From: Armatimonadetes bacterium 55-13
GTDB lineage: Bacteria > Armatimonadota > Fimbriimonadia > Fimbriimonadales > Fimbriimonadaceae
NCBI GenBank assembly: GCA_001898035.1
Contig: MKRX01000005.1
Coordinates: forward strand, 272,541 to 336,540
Reading direction: 5' to 3'
DNA length: 64,000 bases
The translations under genes and the position numbers were made by a program. Below the pieces are notes generated by a model. It saw only the letters and a list, made by a program, of their open reading frames with translations. It was not told the origin of the DNA and made no database searches. Below are positions 1 to 7,930 of this stretch, one piece after another (within the stretch, counting starts at the first letter, position 1; each line of letters starts with the position of its first letter).

Positions 1-1047
1 TTCGACCGCGTACTCCTCCGCTGCCTTGCGATTACCCTCGATGGTGCCACCAAATGTCTCAAATGCGGCATCGATCAATGCCCCTGTTCGATAGATCATG
101 GACTCTGCAGCGTAGTACAACGCCGCCATCATAGCGAATTTCTTTTCGATTAGGCCGAAGGAAGCAATGGAGCGGCCAAATTGCTTTCGATCAAGCGCGT
201 AGGCGGCGGACGCACCAATCGCTTCTCGCGCCGGACCGATCGACATCGAACTAAGTTTGAATCGTCCTAAGTTCAGGGCGTTAAAGGCTACATGGTGTCC
301 CAGTCCGGGTTCGTAGAGCAGATTTTCCAGCGGAACTTCGGCGTTTTCAAGGACGAGACGAGCAGTTGAGGATCCCTTCAGGCCCATCTTGTGCTCTTCT
401 CGTGCAACGCTGACGCCAGGAAAGTCTTTCTCCACCAGAAACGCGCTGAACTTCTCACCGTCGATCTTGGCCATCACCAAGAAAAGGTCGGCCCATTTGG
501 CATTGGAAATCCACATTTTCGTGCCATTGAGAATCCACTTATCGCCCTTCCTCTCGGCGCGAGTGCTTACTGAAAGAGCATCGCTTCCGCTGTTCGGCTC
601 GGAGAGTGCATAAGCGCCGATCCACTGGCCCGAAGTCAGCTTGGGCAGGTACTGCTGCTTTTGGGATTCGTTGCCAAACAACGAAAGGCCCACCTGGCTG
701 ATTCCGCTGGTGATCCCGTAAGTGACGCTAAATGAGCCATTGAGTGACAAAAATTCGAGAATTCTTGCGGCAAGATTTTTTGAAAGTCCCAATCCGCCGT
801 AAGCTTCAGGCGAGTCGATTCCACAAAAGCCCAGATCGCCCGCCTTGCGGATCAAAGAGGGCATGAGGCCATCTTCTTGTTGATCTAACCGTTCGACGAC
901 TGGCAAGACCTCGCCGCGACTAAATTGTTCGGCGGTAGAGATCATCAGAGCTTCATCACCCTGAAACTGTTCAACCGTAAAGATCGAATCGGGAGTCCTC
1001 GAAAAGAATTCGCAACCTTGGGGAGTGTTCGTAGCTGAAAGGGGCAT
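1..1047 (-). CDS. Acyl-CoA dehydrogenase (N-terminal 349 residues; C-terminus beyond the left edge)
   Basis: FAD-dependent oxidation of an acyl-CoA to the enoyl-CoA, normally in beta-oxidation. The reading frame is open from an ATG at 1047, preceded by GAGG six bases upstream, to the window edge. It shows the acyl-CoA dehydrogenase signature YALSEPNSGSDA (residues 146-157), the GGLGL segment near residue 84 and RKQFGR (287-292) of the C-terminal helical domain. The N-terminal region looks most like the long FadE/YusJ type of about 590 residues, so roughly 240 residues are probably missing; that is inference. The lipoprotein gene upstream lies on the same strand but a hairpin and a TATAAT box separate the two. 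Confidence 0.93.
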   Translation of the reverse strand, partial: MPLSATNTPQGCEFFSRTPDSIFTVEQFQGDEALMISTAEQFSRGEVLPVVERLDQQEDGLMPSLIRKAGDLGFCGIDSPEAYGGLGLSKNLAARILEFLSLNGSFSVTYGITSGISQVGLSLFGNESQKQQYLPKLTSGQWIGAYALSEPNSGSDALSVSTRAERKGDKWILNGTKMWISNAKWADLFLVMAKIDGEKFSAFLVEKDFPGVSVAREEHKMGLKGSSTARLVLENAEVPLENLLYEPGLGHHVAFNALNLGRFKLSSMSIGPAREAIGASAAYALDRKQFGRSIASFGLIEKKFAMMAALYYAAESMIYRTGALIDAAFETFGGTIEGNRKAAEEYAVE

Positions 1048-1053
1048 CGGTTT

Positions 1054-1084
1054 CCTCGACTACATTGTCGTCGAGGCAATTATA
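1054..1084 (-). promoter_or_regulatory. Probable promoter -10 box and inverted repeat before the acyl-CoA dehydrogenase
   Basis: Minus-strand TATAAT at 1084-1079 lies 31 bases before the start codon. Immediately downstream is a perfect 7-bp inverted repeat, CCTCGAC-N9-GTCGAGG (1054-1076), in the predicted 5' leader, placed like a repressor operator. No convincing -35 hexamer is visible. Confidence 0.45.
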
Positions 1085-1108
1085 TTCTGTTTGGCGTGCA
1101 GGAACGTG

Positions 1109-1140
1109 ATCACCCAGGCAACTCCCAGCGCCTGGGTGAT
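1109..1140 (-). terminator. Hairpin between lipoprotein and acyl-CoA dehydrogenase genes
   Basis: Perfect 11-bp inverted repeat (1109-1119 with 1130-1140) with a 10-nt loop, 13 bases after the lipoprotein stop codon. There is no T tract on the minus strand, so it may be a weak terminator or an mRNA 3'-end stabiliser. Confidence 0.45.
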
Positions 1141-1152
1141 TGAGGTTAAAGC

Positions 1153-1992
1153 CTAGTTGTGGAATGATCCGTTGGCGACGAAGGTGCCGGCACCGTGGCC
1201 GAATCCAGAAACTGGCGAGTAGTGAACATCGGTCAGGATAACGCTCACCTTGGTGCCGTTCCGTGAAACGAGTGTCATCGTCCCACTCTCTGCGGCCCAT
1301 GTGTCATTGAGGAAGTCGTCTCCCGGTTGAGCATAAGTGGCGAAGCGGTGAAGGCTGTCGAAGGTGTAGGTATCTCCAACGGCCAGCGAGTTTGGCACGG
1401 TGACGCCGAAAGTCCGACCGCTTGCGTCAGTTACGCTAAGAAAAACATCCGCTTCATCGGAATCGAAGTTAGCGGTGAGAGCTCCATTGGGAAAGTGGGA
1501 AGTGTCGGCATTCGTATCTACTTCATCCGAGAAAGTTACATCGGCTACTGGCTGATCGGCGTCGGTGTCGCGAACGACTGTTCCGTTGTAAACCGAGTCT
1601 CCGTATGAAATGGTTACAGTGCCGGGGGCGGTACCGCTCATGTGAATGCCAAGGCTCGCGGCATCGTCGAGGTCAATGGCACCCGATTGAGGGTCGACAT
1701 GTCCCAGCATGGTGTAGCTCCCCGCAGGAATGCCGCCCACATCGGCCGTAGGATGCGGGCCCCCCGAGGTGGCAATGACGATAAGGTGGCCAGAAGTCGC
1801 GCCGCCTTCTTCGACGGTAAACGAAACGTCCCCTTCGGATCCTGTGTCGAGAGCGATGGAGCCGTGGTAGCTTCCGAGAACGCCGCCTCCTCCGCCTCCG
1901 CCATGGCTGCCGCCACCGCCTCCACCGCATCCACCGAGCATAAGCAGCGTGACCGCCGCGATGACGAACGAGAACATTGATTTGCGTGGCAT
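1153..1992 (-). CDS. Glycine-rich secreted lipoprotein of unknown function
   Basis: 279 residues with a type II signal peptide: basic MPRKS, a hydrophobic stretch, then lipobox L-G-G-C with the lipidated Cys near residue 22. A Gly/Ser/His low-complexity linker of about 16 residues follows. The rest is rich in Thr, Val, Asp and Gly and looks like a beta-sandwich; several Asp-rich turns (for example DTDADQP, DTNADTS) could bind calcium, which is inference. I do not recognise a family. It lies 38 bases downstream of the SARP regulator on the same strand and may be co-transcribed with it. Confidence 0.75.
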   Translation of the reverse strand: MPRKSMFSFVIAAVTLLMLGGCGGGGGGSHGGGGGGGVLGSYHGSIALDTGSEGDVSFTVEEGGATSGHLIVIATSGGPHPTADVGGIPAGSYTMLGHVDPQSGAIDLDDAASLGIHMSGTAPGTVTISYGDSVYNGTVVRDTDADQPVADVTFSDEVDTNADTSHFPNGALTANFDSDEADVFLSVTDASGRTFGVTVPNSLAVGDTYTFDSLHRFATYAQPGDDFLNDTWAAESGTMTLVSRNGTKVSVILTDVHYSPVSGFGHGAGTFVANGSFHN

Positions 1993-2030
1993 GCCAAGAG
2001 GCTAATTGGCGATCGCTAAATGATCGCTAA

Positions 2031-3809
2031 TTAATTCGATTCGAGAATTTCACAGGAGTCCGCTACGATTTCCGAAGCCTGTCCATCAAGCTTCTCAGGC
2101 TTACCACTAGCCGCATTTCCAAACTCTTCGCGAATCCACTGAGCAAAACGCTCCTCAGCCACGGAACGGCTATGGTTTGTGTCTGCTCGAAATTCCGTGT
2201 AAGCATCAAGGACAGCCATTCCTTGAGACGGGTACCCCGAGGCTGCCATGGCCCCTGCAGCATAGTCAGCCGAAATCTGATGCATCCGGCGATACCTGGA
2301 TCGATAGGTTTGGGCAAGTCCAATGGCGGCCATTTTTCTACCGTCTGCCTTTTCACCGGTCATGATTTGGGCCAGTCCCATCTGTGCCGTGATCGAGGCG
2401 CGAAGGAAATCAAAGCCATTCGCTATCGCCATCGTGTGGGCCCGCATCAAATATTCCTTTGCCTCGGGCCACCGACCCAAGATGGTAAATACAGTGCCCA
2501 TGTTTCCTTGAAGGCAGCAATAGTTGTAGAGCCCAGACAAGGATTCGTCCTTCTCGAAGAAGTCGATTTGACTTCGATAGTCCTCAAGCGCTTCTTCGAT
2601 CTCTCCAGAATGCCACCGAAGGGAAGCGATTTGGCTCTTCGCAATGGCAACCTCGACTGGCTGACCGTAACTTTCGCTGATTTCAAGGTAGCGATGCAGA
2701 TGGCGCCATGCGTCCTCCCAATCCCTGAACTCGAAGTTCATGAATCCGAGCATGTTCAAGGCATGTCGATGCTGCACATCGGATTCGGGTAGGTTCTCGA
2801 TAATCCATTCCGCGTAGTCGCAAGCCGTCCCATACTGATCCACCATTCCCGCAAGAAGAATCGAGAGCCGCATCACGCGAATTCGCACCTCGTCGGTGCC
2901 TTCTGTTCTGTCAACCACATCGCAAAGGAGTTTCCAAGCGTCGAACGGCTTGCGTAATGCTTCCTTTTTGAAGGTATCGCTTGCCAACACCGGAAGCAAG
3001 AGATGCGGATCTGATTGTTCGAGGGTATTGCTGAGAACCTCTCTCGCCGATTGGCTGAAACGGTTGCGTTCTGAACTGGGCTTAGGCTGGCTCGTTGAAA
3101 CTCGCTTGGCAAGCCGAAGCAAATCCCCTGAAAAGTCGAAGCCTATTTCCGTAAGTCTTCGGCGTCGAACGACGCCGAAGCGTTCGATGGCCCTTGAGTG
3201 ACTTCCCAACTCAATCGTGGCGCGAAGATAGGCAGACCATGCTTCCTCGCTGAAATCGTCGGTAGAGAGCGCCCGCAGAGATTCATTTTCGGCAAGTTGA
3301 TAGTCTTCAATGGCAATACCGATACTGGCAAGTCTTAAGGCGATTTCGATGCGTTTTTCACGCCAGAAAAGCCGAGGTCTGTCCGTCCATGATTCGGTCC
3401 AGTCAGCGAGGAAATCCGTTCCGATGATGGCAAGAAGTCGCTGAAGAATTCCTCGCTCTTCATCTACGTTTTGAGCGACCCGGCTCCGGCGGTATAGACT
3501 TTCAGCGAGGATCAGATCGCTGTCTTGATCGGCGGCTGAGAAGTGAATTGTCTGTCGGTCCGAACGAATAGGGGCGAACGGATCTAATGACTTCTTGACA
3601 AAAACGAGCGTTGTGCGTAATCGATTGGTGGCCCTATCTGACTCAATATCTGGCCAAACCGCCTCGGCGACAACTTGACGACCGATGGAACGGCCCGACT
3701 GGGAGGATAAATACGCGCAAAGACTCTCCGTGGGACGCGTAGGGAAGGAAACGGGCTGATCTTCAACAACGCATCGAAACGATCCAAAATGTTGAACTCT
3801 TGCAATCAT
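2031..3809 (-). CDS. SARP/BTAD-family transcriptional regulator with TPR region
   Basis: 592 residues. The first 90 form an OmpR-like winged helix of the SARP type (FGSFRC...PTRPTESLCAYL, then AEAVWPD...NRLRTTLVFVKKSL). Residues about 95-250 match a bacterial transcriptional activation domain (EIALRLASIGIAIEDYQLAENESLRAL, ATIELGSHSRAIERFGVVRRRR). Residues about 270-570 are helical TPR-like repeats. There is no NB-ARC ATPase domain between them, so it is a medium-length SARP/TPR protein rather than the large AfsR/LuxR type. The ligand and targets are unknown; the adjacent lipoprotein gene is a possible target. Confidence 0.85.
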   Translation of the reverse strand: MIARVQHFGSFRCVVEDQPVSFPTRPTESLCAYLSSQSGRSIGRQVVAEAVWPDIESDRATNRLRTTLVFVKKSLDPFAPIRSDRQTIHFSAADQDSDLILAESLYRRSRVAQNVDEERGILQRLLAIIGTDFLADWTESWTDRPRLFWREKRIEIALRLASIGIAIEDYQLAENESLRALSTDDFSEEAWSAYLRATIELGSHSRAIERFGVVRRRRLTEIGFDFSGDLLRLAKRVSTSQPKPSSERNRFSQSAREVLSNTLEQSDPHLLLPVLASDTFKKEALRKPFDAWKLLCDVVDRTEGTDEVRIRVMRLSILLAGMVDQYGTACDYAEWIIENLPESDVQHRHALNMLGFMNFEFRDWEDAWRHLHRYLEISESYGQPVEVAIAKSQIASLRWHSGEIEEALEDYRSQIDFFEKDESLSGLYNYCCLQGNMGTVFTILGRWPEAKEYLMRAHTMAIANGFDFLRASITAQMGLAQIMTGEKADGRKMAAIGLAQTYRSRYRRMHQISADYAAGAMAASGYPSQGMAVLDAYTEFRADTNHSRSVAEERFAQWIREEFGNAASGKPEKLDGQASEIVADSCEILESN

Positions 3810-3852
3810 CGAGCTCTCAGAAGAAGATCACGGAAAAATATACAGGAAGTGT

Positions 3853-3928
3853 TGGTGGGCCCGGCGGGGTTCGAACCCGCGACCAAGCGGTTATGAGCCG
3901 CACGCTCTAACCACTGAGCTACAGGCCC
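3853..3928 (-). tRNA. tRNA with CAU anticodon, probably tRNA-Ile2 (lysidine-modified)
   Basis: Complete 76-nt cloverleaf with encoded CCA: acceptor GGGCCTG/CGGGCCC, discriminator A, D-arm GCTC...GAGC, anticodon loop CTCATAA, variable region TGGTC and T-arm GCGGG-TTCGAAC-CCCGC. The anticodon is CAU. It lacks the C1-A72 mismatch and three G:C anticodon-stem pairs of initiator tRNA. The D-arm and the CGCTTGGTCGC stretch resemble bacterial tRNA-Ile2, read as AUA after TilS modification, more than elongator tRNA-Met. Confidence 0.93.
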
Positions 3929-3939
3929 CACCGAGGCAT

Positions 3940-3945
3940 ATTATA
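3940..3945 (-). promoter_or_regulatory. -10 box of the tRNA gene
   Basis: Perfect minus-strand TATAAT at 3945-3940, placing the transcript start a few bases before the tRNA 5' end at 3928. It sits between the lepB stop and the tRNA. No good -35 element is seen. Confidence 0.55.
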
Positions 3946-3954
3946 GCCTTACGC

Positions 3955-4938
3955 TTAGCGCGTTATACGCCAGCGGCTGAAGGGAAGCCAGATGAATTCG
4001 CTACGTCCGATGACGTTGTCACGTGGGACTAGGCCCCAGGCACGACCATCGAATGACTCATTGCGATTGTCCCCCATCATCAAGACGTATCCTTTCGGAA
4101 CTTTGGCGGCAGGGAGATTGCGTAACTCGGTGAGAACGGTCTGCTCTTCGGTAGAAAGCTGGTCTGATCGCTTCCAATCCCCCGAATTCACCCATGCCTC
4201 ATCTGTGGAAGCATCTTCCGGAATAGCTCCAACGGCATACTCTTTGGAAATGCCCGTTCCAATGTTATAGTTTGGACCGGATCCAGGTTCGTCAGTCATG
4301 ATGACCGGGATATAGCGACCCTCCCACTCTTTCTTCACACCGTGATATTCGACTAGTTTCCAGTCGAAGTTCATGTGTTTGTTGCGGTCAGCCAAGAAAG
4401 GTTCGGGAGCTTTTTTGTCGTTTCGATAAAGCTCTCCATTCTTGACCTCAACCTTATCGCCAGGGAGTCCAACGCATCGTTTGATGAAGTCAACCTTCAC
4501 CTCGCCATTTTCGTCTTGTTGATCTTTCTTGGTGGCGTAGACCGGTGGCTTGAATACGATGATGTCGCCAATCTTGGGTTCGGAATAGCGGTAGATCGCC
4601 TTATTCGCGACGATAAAGTCGTTGATCAACAACGTGTCCGTCATCGATGCCGAGGGAATCAAGAAGGCCTGAACCGCGAAGGGGCGGATCAGGAGAAAGA
4701 CAAAGACGCCGGCATAGATGACGGCGTCTAGAAACTCGTTCGCAATGCGCCCCGCGACGTAACCGCCAGAACGAAGATGCGAAGGAGTCTTCTTGAGGAA
4801 GGGATACAGCGCAAGCCGAATGACCGTGCAAATTGCAACGAAGGCCACAACCTGACTAAGGGGAGTTCTCGCGACCGAATCGATCAGATCGCGAAAACCG
4901 CCGGCTTCAGGATTTGCTTGGGCGAGTATCGGCCACAC
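3955..4938 (-). CDS. lepB: Signal peptidase I
   Basis: Membrane-anchored serine protease (327 residues) that removes signal peptides from exported proteins. Two hydrophobic segments lie at about residues 28-48 and 70-92. The catalytic Ser is in PSASMTDTLL (Ser98) and the Lys general base in FIKRCVGLPGD (Lys153). The C-terminal GDNR motif is in MGDNRNESFDGRAWG. About 80 residues between the catalytic box and GDNR are extra compared with minimal enzymes. GTG start, only three bases after the rplS stop, so it is co-transcribed with rplS. Confidence 0.95.
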   Translation of the reverse strand: MWPILAQANPEAGGFRDLIDSVARTPLSQVVAFVAICTVIRLALYPFLKKTPSHLRSGGYVAGRIANEFLDAVIYAGVFVFLLIRPFAVQAFLIPSASMTDTLLINDFIVANKAIYRYSEPKIGDIIVFKPPVYATKKDQQDENGEVKVDFIKRCVGLPGDKVEVKNGELYRNDKKAPEPFLADRNKHMNFDWKLVEYHGVKKEWEGRYIPVIMTDEPGSGPNYNIGTGISKEYAVGAIPEDASTDEAWVNSGDWKRSDQLSTEEQTVLTELRNLPAAKVPKGYVLMMGDNRNESFDGRAWGLVPRDNVIGRSEFIWLPFSRWRITR

Positions 4939-4941
4939 AGT

Positions 4942-5292
4942 TTATCGTCGCTCTTTGATGCGCGCGTCCTTACCAACCTTTGTTCGAAGGTAATAGAGCT
5001 TGGCGCGGCGAACCTTACCACGTCGTGTGACTTCAAGCTTTGCAACGTTCGGCGAGTGGAGCGGGAAAGTTCGCTCCACGCCTACGCCGTTGGAAATCTT
5101 TCGAACGGTAATCGTCTCGGCGATTCCACCATTCTTGCAGGCAATGACGACGCCTTCAAAAAGCTGAATTCGCTCTTTGCCAGCTTCGCGTACCTTTACG
5201 CTGACCTTTACCGTGTCGCCAGGCCAAATAGTTGGCAGGTCCGCTTTCTTACAATCCTGTACGACACTCTCTAAAATCGCCGCTTTCGACAT
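4942..5292 (-). CDS. rplS: 50S ribosomal protein L19
   Basis: 116 residues, full length for L19, with [28 protein letters not shown] and the C-terminal [26 protein letters not shown]19 sits at the 30S-50S interface. It lies between trmD and lepB on the minus strand. trmD-rplS is a conserved pair, and here lepB follows. rpsP and rimM, which often precede trmD, are absent from this locus. Confidence 0.97.
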   Translation of the reverse strand: MSKAAILESVVQDCKKADLPTIWPGDTVKVSVKVREAGKERIQLFEGVVIACKNGGIAETITVRKISNGVGVERTFPLHSPNVAKLEVTRRGKVRRAKLYYLRTKVGKDARIKERR

Positions 5293-5342
5293 TTTCTCAA
5301 TTCCTGTAACGCAGCCGGACGCGCAATGGTGCCCGGGCGAGC

Positions 5343-6080
5343 TTAAGAGGATAGCATATCCAAATCACGTTTATCCAGATTTGCCTTCATCAGTAGGTCC
5401 GGTCGCCGACTTGCGGTGATTTTCAGGGCCTGCTCTCGTTGCCACAAGGCTATCTTTTTGTGATCCCCTGACAATAGGACCTCTGGGACCGCCATTCCTT
5501 CGAATTCTTCCGGTCGAGTGTATTGTGGAGCGCTCAAGAGCCCGTCCGAATGACTGTCCGCCGCTAAGCTGTCCGCGGATCCCAAGACGCCTTCCAATCT
5601 GCGCACGATTGCGTCCGTCATCACCAAAGCGGGCAACTCGCCACCGGTGAGGATGTAATCGCCAATACTAATTGCGTGGGTGGCAAACCGCTCACGGACC
5701 CGATCATCGAATCCCTCATAGTGCCCACATAAAAAGACCACACGATCCAGGGTAGCAAACTCGTTCGCCAGCGATTGATTAAAGGACTCCCCGGTAGGAT
5801 CGGTAATGACCACCGCCGTCCGCTCTTGTCGAGACTGTTCGGCGTTCCCAATCCCGAGACTCTGGAGCGTCATTGCCGTCGGCTCCACTCCAATCAACAT
5901 GCCGGGAGATCCGCCAAAGGGCTTATCGTCCACCTTCCCATGCCGATCGTAGGTGAAGTCGCGAGGATTGGTCGCGTAGAAGGACACAATTCCCGCCTTT
6001 TCTGCCCGGTGCAGTATGGAGTGGCGACACGCCGAGAGCGTCATCTCTGGAAAGAGCGTCACAAAGTCGACCCGGAGCAT
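5343..6080 (-). CDS. trmD: tRNA (guanine-37-N1)-methyltransferase
   Basis: 245 residues. TrmD is the SPOUT-fold enzyme that methylates G37 of tRNAs with G36, using S-adenosylmethionine, and so prevents +1 frameshifting. The knot region reads [14 protein letters not shown]...[30 protein letters not shown]; the N-terminus [13 protein letters not shown] is typical. It is the first gene of the trmD-rplS-lepB unit and is divergent from gcvH across a 72-base gap. Confidence 0.97.
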   Translation of the reverse strand: MLRVDFVTLFPEMTLSACRHSILHRAEKAGIVSFYATNPRDFTYDRHGKVDDKPFGGSPGMLIGVEPTAMTLQSLGIGNAEQSRQERTAVVITDPTGESFNQSLANEFATLDRVVFLCGHYEGFDDRVRERFATHAISIGDYILTGGELPALVMTDAIVRRLEGVLGSADSLAADSHSDGLLSAPQYTRPEEFEGMAVPEVLLSGDHKKIALWQREQALKITASRRPDLLMKANLDKRDLDMLSS

Positions 6081-6152
6081 GCTGTGAAGGTACCAGCACG
6101 GACGCCTCTCGAAAGGTATCCTGATGGGTATTCAAAATCTTGTGGAGATCGA

Positions 6153-6533
6153 ATGTCGAACGTTCCTGACGGCCTCAAATACACCAAATCGCACGAGTGG
6201 GTTCGCCTTGAGGGCGATGTAGCCACCATCGGTATTACCGACTTTGCCCAGTCTGAGCTTGGCGATGTCGTTTTCGTAGAACTTCCCAACGTCGGCCGAG
6301 TGCTCGGCGCGGGTGATAGCTTCGGAAGCGTTGAATCCGTCAAGACGGTGAGCGATGTGTACGCCCCGATCGCGGGCGAGGTCGTGGAAGTCAACGACGC
6401 CCTCGGTTCCCAATCCGAACTCATCAACACCGATCCGTTCGGCAAAGGCTTCATGATCAAAATCAAGGTTCAGAACGCCGCCGATGTCGACGGTCTCCTC
6501 AGCGCCGGCGATTACTCCGGCCTTATTGGCTAA
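6153..6533 (+). CDS. gcvH: Glycine cleavage system H protein
   Basis: 126-residue lipoyl carrier that shuttles the aminomethyl group between the P, T and L proteins. The lipoylation Lys is in the GSVESVKTVSDVYAP motif. The N-terminus YTKSHEWVRLEGD and the C-terminal SAGDYSGLIG region are typical. I chose the ATG at 6153 because GGAG lies five bases upstream and it gives the family length; the frame stays open further upstream but antisense to trmD. It begins the gcvH-gcvPA-gcvPB run. gcvT is not in this window. Confidence 0.97.
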   Translation: MSNVPDGLKYTKSHEWVRLEGDVATIGITDFAQSELGDVVFVELPNVGRVLGAGDSFGSVESVKTVSDVYAPIAGEVVEVNDALGSQSELINTDPFGKGFMIKIKVQNAADVDGLLSAGDYSGLIG

Positions 6534-6586
6534 GTCTCGAATTAGGAGCTCATTCACGCAGGATTGAGCTCCCCCCTCAACCCGAA

Positions 6587-7918
6587 ATGCCCTACATCCC
6601 GCATACCGAAACTGACCGACAAGAAATGCTCGCGACGATCGGCGCCAAATCGATCGACGAACTCTTCCGCGAAATCCCTGAGAACCTCCGGGTCAAAGGC
6701 CAACTCAACCTACCGCCTGCTCTTGATGAGCATCGCCTTTACGCCCACCTTGCCGAGTTAAGCAAGAAGAACGTCAACCTCATGGACGTCACCTGCTTCC
6801 TCGGAGCAGGAATCTACGACCGCTATATCCCCGCCACCGTCGGCGCGACGATTTCCCGTGGCGAGTTCCTTACCGCCTACACGCCCTATCAACCGGAACT
6901 CTCGCAGGGCTATCTCCAAACCATCTACGAATTCCAGACGATGGTCGCCGAAATCTACGGCATGGACATCGCCAATGCGTCGATGTACGACGGCTCGACC
7001 TCCATGGCCGAAGCCGCCATCCTCGCCCACGGCGTGAATGGCCGAACCAAGATTGTCGTGAGCGACGCGGTTCACCCCCACTATCGGCAAGTTCTGGACA
7101 CCTACTGCTGGTCCATGGACCTCCAGGTAGACACCATCAATCACTCCAACGGTCTTACTTCCGATCTCTCGAAGGTCGATGGCGAAGCCGCTTGTCTCGT
7201 GGTCCAGTATCCCAACTTCTTCGGCGGGATCGAAGACCTCGCCGCCGCCCGAAAGGCTGCCACCGAAGCCGGCGCGATGCTGATCGTCGTTGCCGACCCC
7301 GTCGCCTGCGCCCTGCTCAAGCCGCCGGGACACTACGGAGCCGATATCGTGGTGGGTGAGGGACAGCCAATGGGCGTTGCCATGGGACTTGGTGGTCCGA
7401 TGGTGGGCCTCTTCGCCTGCACCCAAGACCTGGTTCGCCGAATTCCTGGCCGAATCGTCGGAAGAACGACCGATCACGACGGTCGCCCCGGATTCGTCAT
7501 GACCCTTCGAACTCGAGAGCAAGACATCCGCCGAGAGAAGGCAACCTCGAACATCTGTACGAATGAAGCCCTCATGGCCCTCGCCTCCACGATCTACATG
7601 GAAGCGCTCGGCAAGAATGGCTTGCAGAAGGTCGCCGAAGGTTCGGTGCGCAACACTCAATACGCGATTTCAGAACTGACCAAGGCGGGAGGAAAGCTCG
7701 CGTTCGAAGGAAAGGTCTTCGGCGAGTTCGTCCTCGAACTCCCGAAAGACGCTTCCGAAGTGCGAGATGCGCTGTTAGAGAAGGGAATCCTCGCCGGACT
7801 CCCCCTTGGCAGCTACTACCCCATGCTCAAGAACCACCTTCTCATCGCCGTCACCGAGATCCGCACGAAGGCGGAAATCGACCGATTTGCTGCTGAATTG
7901 AAGGCGGCTCTGGCCTAA
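6587..7918 (+). CDS. gcvPA: Glycine dehydrogenase (decarboxylating), subunit 1
   Basis: 443 residues, the N-terminal half of the split P protein. With GcvPB it forms the PLP enzyme that decarboxylates glycine and passes the aminomethyl group to lipoyl-GcvH. Family hallmarks are IPHTETDRQEML at the start, CFLGAGIYDRYIPATVG, FLTAYTPYQPELSQG and the late RTREQDIRREKATSNICTN segment. The catalytic PLP-binding Lys lies in the other subunit, encoded 12 bases downstream. The split P-protein form is common outside Proteobacteria. Confidence 0.97.
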   Translation: MPYIPHTETDRQEMLATIGAKSIDELFREIPENLRVKGQLNLPPALDEHRLYAHLAELSKKNVNLMDVTCFLGAGIYDRYIPATVGATISRGEFLTAYTPYQPELSQGYLQTIYEFQTMVAEIYGMDIANASMYDGSTSMAEAAILAHGVNGRTKIVVSDAVHPHYRQVLDTYCWSMDLQVDTINHSNGLTSDLSKVDGEAACLVVQYPNFFGGIEDLAAARKAATEAGAMLIVVADPVACALLKPPGHYGADIVVGEGQPMGVAMGLGGPMVGLFACTQDLVRRIPGRIVGRTTDHDGRPGFVMTLRTREQDIRREKATSNICTNEALMALASTIYMEALGKNGLQKVAEGSVRNTQYAISELTKAGGKLAFEGKVFGEFVLELPKDASEVRDALLEKGILAGLPLGSYYPMLKNHLLIAVTEIRTKAEIDRFAAELKAALA

Positions 7919-7930
7919 ACCCACAAAGCA

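Noticed and set aside
5775..6152. N-terminal extension of gcvH
   Set aside because: It lies antisense to trmD; the ATG at 6153 has a good ribosome site and gives the normal H-protein length.
6081..6152. Glycine riboswitch before gcvH
   Set aside because: The divergent gap is only 72 bases and lacks the glycine aptamer core.
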